Shown here: positions 6,487 to 9,208 of the stretch, in pieces | Numbering within the stretch: position 1 is the first letter of the stretch | Layout of the letters: every line of letters begins with the position of its first letter | Assembly (NCBI GenBank): GCA_964585785.1 | Contig: CAZPFL010000195.1 | Span: 1 to 9,208, forward strand | Source of the DNA: WHUA01 sp964585785 | GTDB taxonomy: Bacteria > Pseudomonadota > Alphaproteobacteria > UBA8366 | Reading direction: 5' to 3' | DNA length: 9,208 nucleotides | Notes under the pieces: generated by a model | Seen by the model: only the letters and a program-made list of their open reading frames with translations | Database searches by the model: none | Told to the model about the DNA's origin: nothing | Position numbers and translations under genes: made by a program

Positions 6487-6561
6487 GCTGCACTGCCCCG
6501 GGAGGACCGCCGCGCGTGCCGGGTTCGATACCGGCCATGGCGCGCCGCCGGACCGGGCAGC
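6487..6561 (+). other. GC-rich inverted-repeat leader before the DMT/DUF486 gene
   Basis: The 253-base gap 6324-6576 holds no gene that I can support. Its last 90 bases can fold: an outer pair CTGCCCCGG (6493-6501) with CCGGGCAG (6553-6560), and an inner perfect 5-bp stem GCCGG (6518-6522) with CCGGC (6531-6535) around GTTCGATA. The outer arm ends about six bases before the GGGGA ribosome binding site. The inner loop resembles a tRNA T-arm, but no acceptor, D or anticodon arm fits. It may be a translation-controlling leader structure, or chance pairing in GC-rich DNA. Confidence 0.25.
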
Positions 6562-6576
6562 GTAACGGGGACCTGT

Positions 6577-6912
6577 ATGGCCTACCTCTATCCCATCATC
6601 ATGCTGTCTTTTTCCAACCTGTTCATGACGACCGCCTGGTACGGGCATCTGCGTTTCAAGTCTGCGCCGCTGTGGGCCGCGGTGATGGTGAGCTGGCTCA
6701 TCGCGCTCGCGGAATACTGGCTCGCCGTGCCGGCCAACCGCATCGGCATCGCCGTCTACCAGCCGTCCCAGCTCAAGACCATCCAGGAGATCATCACGCT
6801 GATCGTCTTCGTCGGCTTTTCCTATTTCTGGCTCGGCGAAGTGCCGACGCTGAAGACCGTGATGGGCTTCGGGCTGATCGGCGCCGGCGCGGTTCTCATC
6901 TTCAGCCGCTGA
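6577..6912 (+). CDS. DMT-family / DUF486 small membrane protein
   Basis: A 111-residue inner-membrane protein of the DUF486 (COG3169) group, placed in the drug/metabolite transporter clan. Four hydrophobic helices lie near 4-21, 31-50, 69-86 and 93-110. Recognisable conserved blocks are FSNLFMTTAWYGHL (12-25), SWLIALAEYWLAVPANRIG (39-57), QLKTIQEIITL (65-75) and the FWLGE end of helix 3 (84-88). Function is unknown for the family; by analogy with small multidrug resistance proteins it may act as an oligomer, but this is inference. The start is the ATG at 6577 because family proteins begin at the first helix and GGGGA precedes it by about six bases; the open frame extends upstream to 6409 without family-like sequence. 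It stands alone, 253 bases after the SDR gene and convergent with the AMP phosphorylase gene, with 22 bases between the two stops. Confidence 0.88.
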   Translation: MAYLYPIIMLSFSNLFMTTAWYGHLRFKSAPLWAAVMVSWLIALAEYWLAVPANRIGIAVYQPSQLKTIQEIITLIVFVGFSYFWLGEVPTLKTVMGFGLIGAGAVLIFSR

Positions 6913-6934
6913 AAGCGCCGGCCGCGCGGCCCGC

Positions 6935-8446
6935 TCAACCGGGGTGCGGGGCGCCGTCGCCGTCGCCGATCGTATAGCCGGGATCGCCCGCCGCCATCGC
7001 CGTCGCGAAGTCGAAGTCCGCCTGGACGCAGGCATAGATGCGGTAGAGCGGATCGCCGGCCTTCACCGGCTCGCCGAGCTTCTTGTACAGGTCGATGCCG
7101 GCGCCCTTGTCGAGCGGCGCGCCCGCGAGGCGCGCGATGCGCGCGATCCGCCAGCAATCGATCGAGACGACATGCCCGTCCCTGGGCGCGACCACGTCCT
7201 GCACGATATGGCCGAGCGGCGATTCGGTCTTGTTGCGGCCCTGCGCGTCGATAATGTCCTCCATCTTCTGCAGCGCCCGGCCGGAATCGAGGATCTCGAC
7301 CGCGTGCTCGTAGCCCGAGCCGCCGCGCAGCGCAGGATCGAAATCGAGCAGCTGTCCCGCGAGCATCAGTGATTTTTCCCGCAAATCCGCCGGCGCGTCG
7401 GGATCGCGGCGCAGCACGGCCATGACGTCGCGCGCCTCGAGCGCCGGCCCGATGCCGCGCCCGATCGGCTGGCTGCCGTCGGTCACCAGCGTTTCGATGT
7501 CGAGGCCGATGCTGTCGCCGACGAACTCGAACAGCTTGCGCAGCCGCATGGCGTCGGTGTGGTTGCGCACCTTGGCGCTCGGCCCGACCGGGATGTCGAT
7601 CACCAGATGCGTGGACCCGGCCGCCAGCTTCTTCGACAGGATCGAGGCGACCATCTGTTCGCGCGTGTCGACGCTGAGCGGCCGCTCGACCGAGATCAGG
7701 ATATCGTCCGCCGGCGACAGGTTGACGTGCCCGCCCCAGACCAGGCATCCGCCATGCCGCTCGACCACGGTCTTCATGTCCTGAACGGATAGGTCGACGC
7801 GCGCCAGCACCTCCATCGTGTCCGCCGTGCCGGCCGGCGAGGTGATCGCCCGCGACGAGGTCTTCGGGATCGGCAGGCCATGCGCGGCGACGATCGGGAC
7901 GACGATCATCGAGGTGCGGTTGCCGGGAATGCCGCCGATGCAGTGCTTGTCGATGACGAGGTCGGTCGGCCAGTCGAGGCGCGTCCCCACATTCGCCATC
8001 GCGCGGGTGAGGGCCAGCATCTCCTCGGTCGTCAGGAAGCTCGCCGAGGAGATGAGGAAGGCCGCGATCTCCATGTCCGAATAGCGGTGGCCGGCGATGT
8101 CGCGGATGATGCTCTCGATCTGGCGCGGGTTGAGAGTATGGCCGTGAATCTTGGCGCGTACCGCGTCGAGGCTTTGCGGCGGCGCCGCCGGCCCGATCGT
8201 GACCAGCGTCGACTCGGGCAGGCCGAGCCGCTCGAACGCCTGCTCGGACAGGCCGATCTCGTCGTCGTCGACGAAGGCGCAGTCGTCCGAGATCATCAGG
8301 GTCGCCAGAAGCTGCCCGCCGTCATGGCTGATCTCGATCTTCTTCAGGGCTTGGTATTCCTCGGGGCGGTATTCGCCGCAGCTCCGCGAGATCAGCGCCA
8401 CGTTCTCATTATAGGTATCGATCGGGATGCGTCGGATCTTGAGCAT
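6935..8446 (-). CDS. AMP phosphorylase / thymidine phosphorylase family protein (archaeal type)
   Basis: A 503-residue member of the archaeal-type thymidine phosphorylase family, whose studied members are AMP phosphorylases that convert a nucleoside 5'-monophosphate plus phosphate to free base and ribose 1,5-bisphosphate. An extra N-terminal domain (about 1-85), absent from the roughly 440-residue DeoA enzymes, precedes a helical domain and the phosphate-binding motif DKHCIGGIPGNRTSM (166-180), where DeoA reads KHSTGGVGD. KTSSRAITSPAGTADTMEV (195-213) follows, then GGHVNLSPADD (238-248), TDGSQPIGRGIGPALEARD (322-340) and a C-terminal alpha/beta domain (405-490). The ATG at 8446 has AGGA eight bases upstream. 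The gene lies 40 bases after the rtcB stop on the same strand, so the two are probably co-transcribed. AMP phosphorylase is more likely than thymidine phosphorylase, but exact base specificity cannot be read. No ribose-1,5-bisphosphate isomerase or RuBisCO gene is in the window. Confidence 0.92.
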   Translation of the reverse strand: MLKIRRIPIDTYNENVALISRSCGEYRPEEYQALKKIEISHDGGQLLATLMISDDCAFVDDDEIGLSEQAFERLGLPESTLVTIGPAAPPQSLDAVRAKIHGHTLNPRQIESIIRDIAGHRYSDMEIAAFLISSASFLTTEEMLALTRAMANVGTRLDWPTDLVIDKHCIGGIPGNRTSMIVVPIVAAHGLPIPKTSSRAITSPAGTADTMEVLARVDLSVQDMKTVVERHGGCLVWGGHVNLSPADDILISVERPLSVDTREQMVASILSKKLAAGSTHLVIDIPVGPSAKVRNHTDAMRLRKLFEFVGDSIGLDIETLVTDGSQPIGRGIGPALEARDVMAVLRRDPDAPADLREKSLMLAGQLLDFDPALRGGSGYEHAVEILDSGRALQKMEDIIDAQGRNKTESPLGHIVQDVVAPRDGHVVSIDCWRIARIARLAGAPLDKGAGIDLYKKLGEPVKAGDPLYRIYACVQADFDFATAMAAGDPGYTIGDGDGAPHPG

Positions 8447-8486
8447 GTGAAGTCCTGGTTTCTTGGTTTGGGGACGGCGGCGCAGT

Positions 8487-9208
8487 CTATCCTTTTATGC
8501 AGACGATTGGCTCTAGTTTCGCGACCTTGCGGGCGAGCGCGGCCTTTTCCGCCGCGTCCACGACTTGGGTGACGTCCTTGTAGGCGCCGGGCGCCTCTTC
8601 CGCGACGCCGCGCGCCGACGGGCTGCGGATGATGATGCCCTGCGCGGCCAGCGCATCGCTGAGGTCGCGGCCGCGCCATTGCCGGCGCGCCTGGTGGCGG
8701 CTCATCTGCCGCCCGGCGCCGTGGCAGGCGGAGCTGAAGCCGCGCTGCTCGTTGCCCTCGACGCCGGCCAGCACGTAGGAGGCCGTGCCCATCGTGCCGC
8801 CGATCAGGACCGGCTGGCCGTAGGGCCGGAGCGCCGCCGGAAGGGTGGGGTGGCCCGGCGGGAAGGCGCGTGTCGCGCCCTTGCGATGGATGTAAACCGG
8901 GCGAACCGCGCCATCGATCCGGTGTTCCTCGACCTTGCAGGTGTTGTGCGACACGTCGAACAGCAGGTCGAGCCGGGCCTCGGGAAAGAATTCGGCGAAG
9001 ACCTCGCGCGTCAGGTGGGTGATGATCTGGCGGTTGGCGAGCGCGCAGTTGATCGCCGCCCGCATCGCGCCGAGATAGCGCTGGCCGATCGGCGAATTGA
9101 GCGGCGCGCAGGCGAGCTCCCGGTCCGGCAGCGCGATGCCGTAATCGGCGGCCGCGATCGCCATGTCACGCAGGTACTCGGTGCCGATCTGGTGGCCGAG
9201 CCCGCGCG
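8487..9208 (-). CDS. rtcB: RtcB RNA ligase, C-terminal part (runs off right edge)
   Basis: The minus strand is open from the window edge to a TAG at 8489-8487, giving the last 239 residues of RtcB, the GTP- and Mn-dependent ligase that joins 2',3'-cyclic or 3'-phosphate RNA ends to 5'-OH ends. Numbering from the window edge, it shows GLGHQIGTEYL (2-12), DVSHNTCKVE (84-93, metal-binding His), HRKGATRAFPPGH (107-119), GGTMGTASYVLAG (136-148) and SSACHGAGRQMSR (158-170). His162 of that block (codon 8723-8721) matches the histidine that takes GMP during catalysis. The EEAPGAYKDV block and terminal KG are intact. The true start lies outside the window; an internal Met at 9164 is not the start because the family sequence continues upstream of it. 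It is followed after 40 bases by the AMP phosphorylase gene. No archease, RtcA or RtcR is in the window. Confidence 0.95.
   Translation of the reverse strand, partial: RGLGHQIGTEYLRDMAIAAADYGIALPDRELACAPLNSPIGQRYLGAMRAAINCALANRQIITHLTREVFAEFFPEARLDLLFDVSHNTCKVEEHRIDGAVRPVYIHRKGATRAFPPGHPTLPAALRPYGQPVLIGGTMGTASYVLAGVEGNEQRGFSSACHGAGRQMSRHQARRQWRGRDLSDALAAQGIIIRSPSARGVAEEAPGAYKDVTQVVDAAEKAALARKVAKLEPIVCIKG

Noticed and set aside
6518..6535. tRNA-like T-arm (GCCGG stem with GTTCGATA loop)
   Set aside because: The surrounding bases do not form acceptor, D or anticodon arms, and the loop is eight rather than seven bases when the stem is perfect.
6920..6931. GGCCGCGCGGCC palindrome between the convergent DUF486 and AMP phosphorylase genes as a bidirectional terminator
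   Set aside because: Only a four-base stem with a four-base loop can form and there is no T-run on either strand; 12-bp GC palindromes are common by chance at this composition.
7880..8572. 230-codon plus-strand frame opposite the AMP phosphorylase gene
   Set aside because: Mirror frame of a fully conserved gene; composition typical of antisense GC-rich frames.

Overview
The window is a GC-rich bacterial chromosome segment. Dense high-GC codon use, hopanoid genes, a divergent LysR unit and the mix of families suggest an alphaproteobacterium (inference; no rRNA or other taxonomic marker is present). Almost all of it is ordinary protein-coding DNA. I see no tRNA, rRNA, CRISPR array, insertion sequence, phage gene or integration site.

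Layout. (1) Positions 1-1333, minus strand: hopanoid head-group genes, the 5' end of hpnJ (radical SAM, runs off the left edge) preceded by complete hpnI (GT21 glycosyltransferase) with an ATGA stop/start overlap. A promoter-like pair lies upstream of hpnI. (2) 1484-2895, minus strand: a LysR-type regulator followed directly by a YaiI/YqxD (UPF0178) protein. (3) 3003-6323, plus strand, divergent from the LysR gene: a TauE/SafE (TSUP) membrane transporter, a 574-residue N-acyl-D-amino-acid-deacylase-like amidohydrolase, and a short-chain dehydrogenase. These look like a small catabolic unit controlled by the LysR protein. The LysR/TSUP intergenic region holds a perfect 9+9 bp inverted repeat with a T-N11-A core, and a second palindrome lies before the amidohydrolase. 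(4) 6577-6912, plus strand: a small four-helix DMT/DUF486 membrane protein behind a GC-rich, possibly structured leader. (5) 6935-9208, minus strand, convergent: the 3' part of rtcB (RNA ligase, runs off the right edge) followed 40 bp later by a full-length archaeal-type AMP phosphorylase, probably one transcript.

How they may work together. HpnI and HpnJ act in the same pathway, making the cyclitol ether head group of bacteriohopanetetrol. The transporter, amidohydrolase and SDR could take up or expel, deacylate and oxidise or reduce an unknown N-acylated or otherwise cyclic-amide-like substrate, sensed by the LysR protein; the substrate cannot be read from the sequence. The rtcB-AMP phosphorylase pair is the most interesting part: an RNA end-healing ligase co-transcribed with an enzyme that phosphorolyses nucleoside 5'-monophosphates, suggesting a link between RNA damage or breakdown and ribose salvage.

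Two enzymes show departures from textbook active sites: the SDR has Ala where the catalytic Ser is expected, and the amidohydrolase lacks the two mid-barrel zinc histidines of classical D-aminoacylases. No system in this window can be declared wholly new from sequence reading alone.
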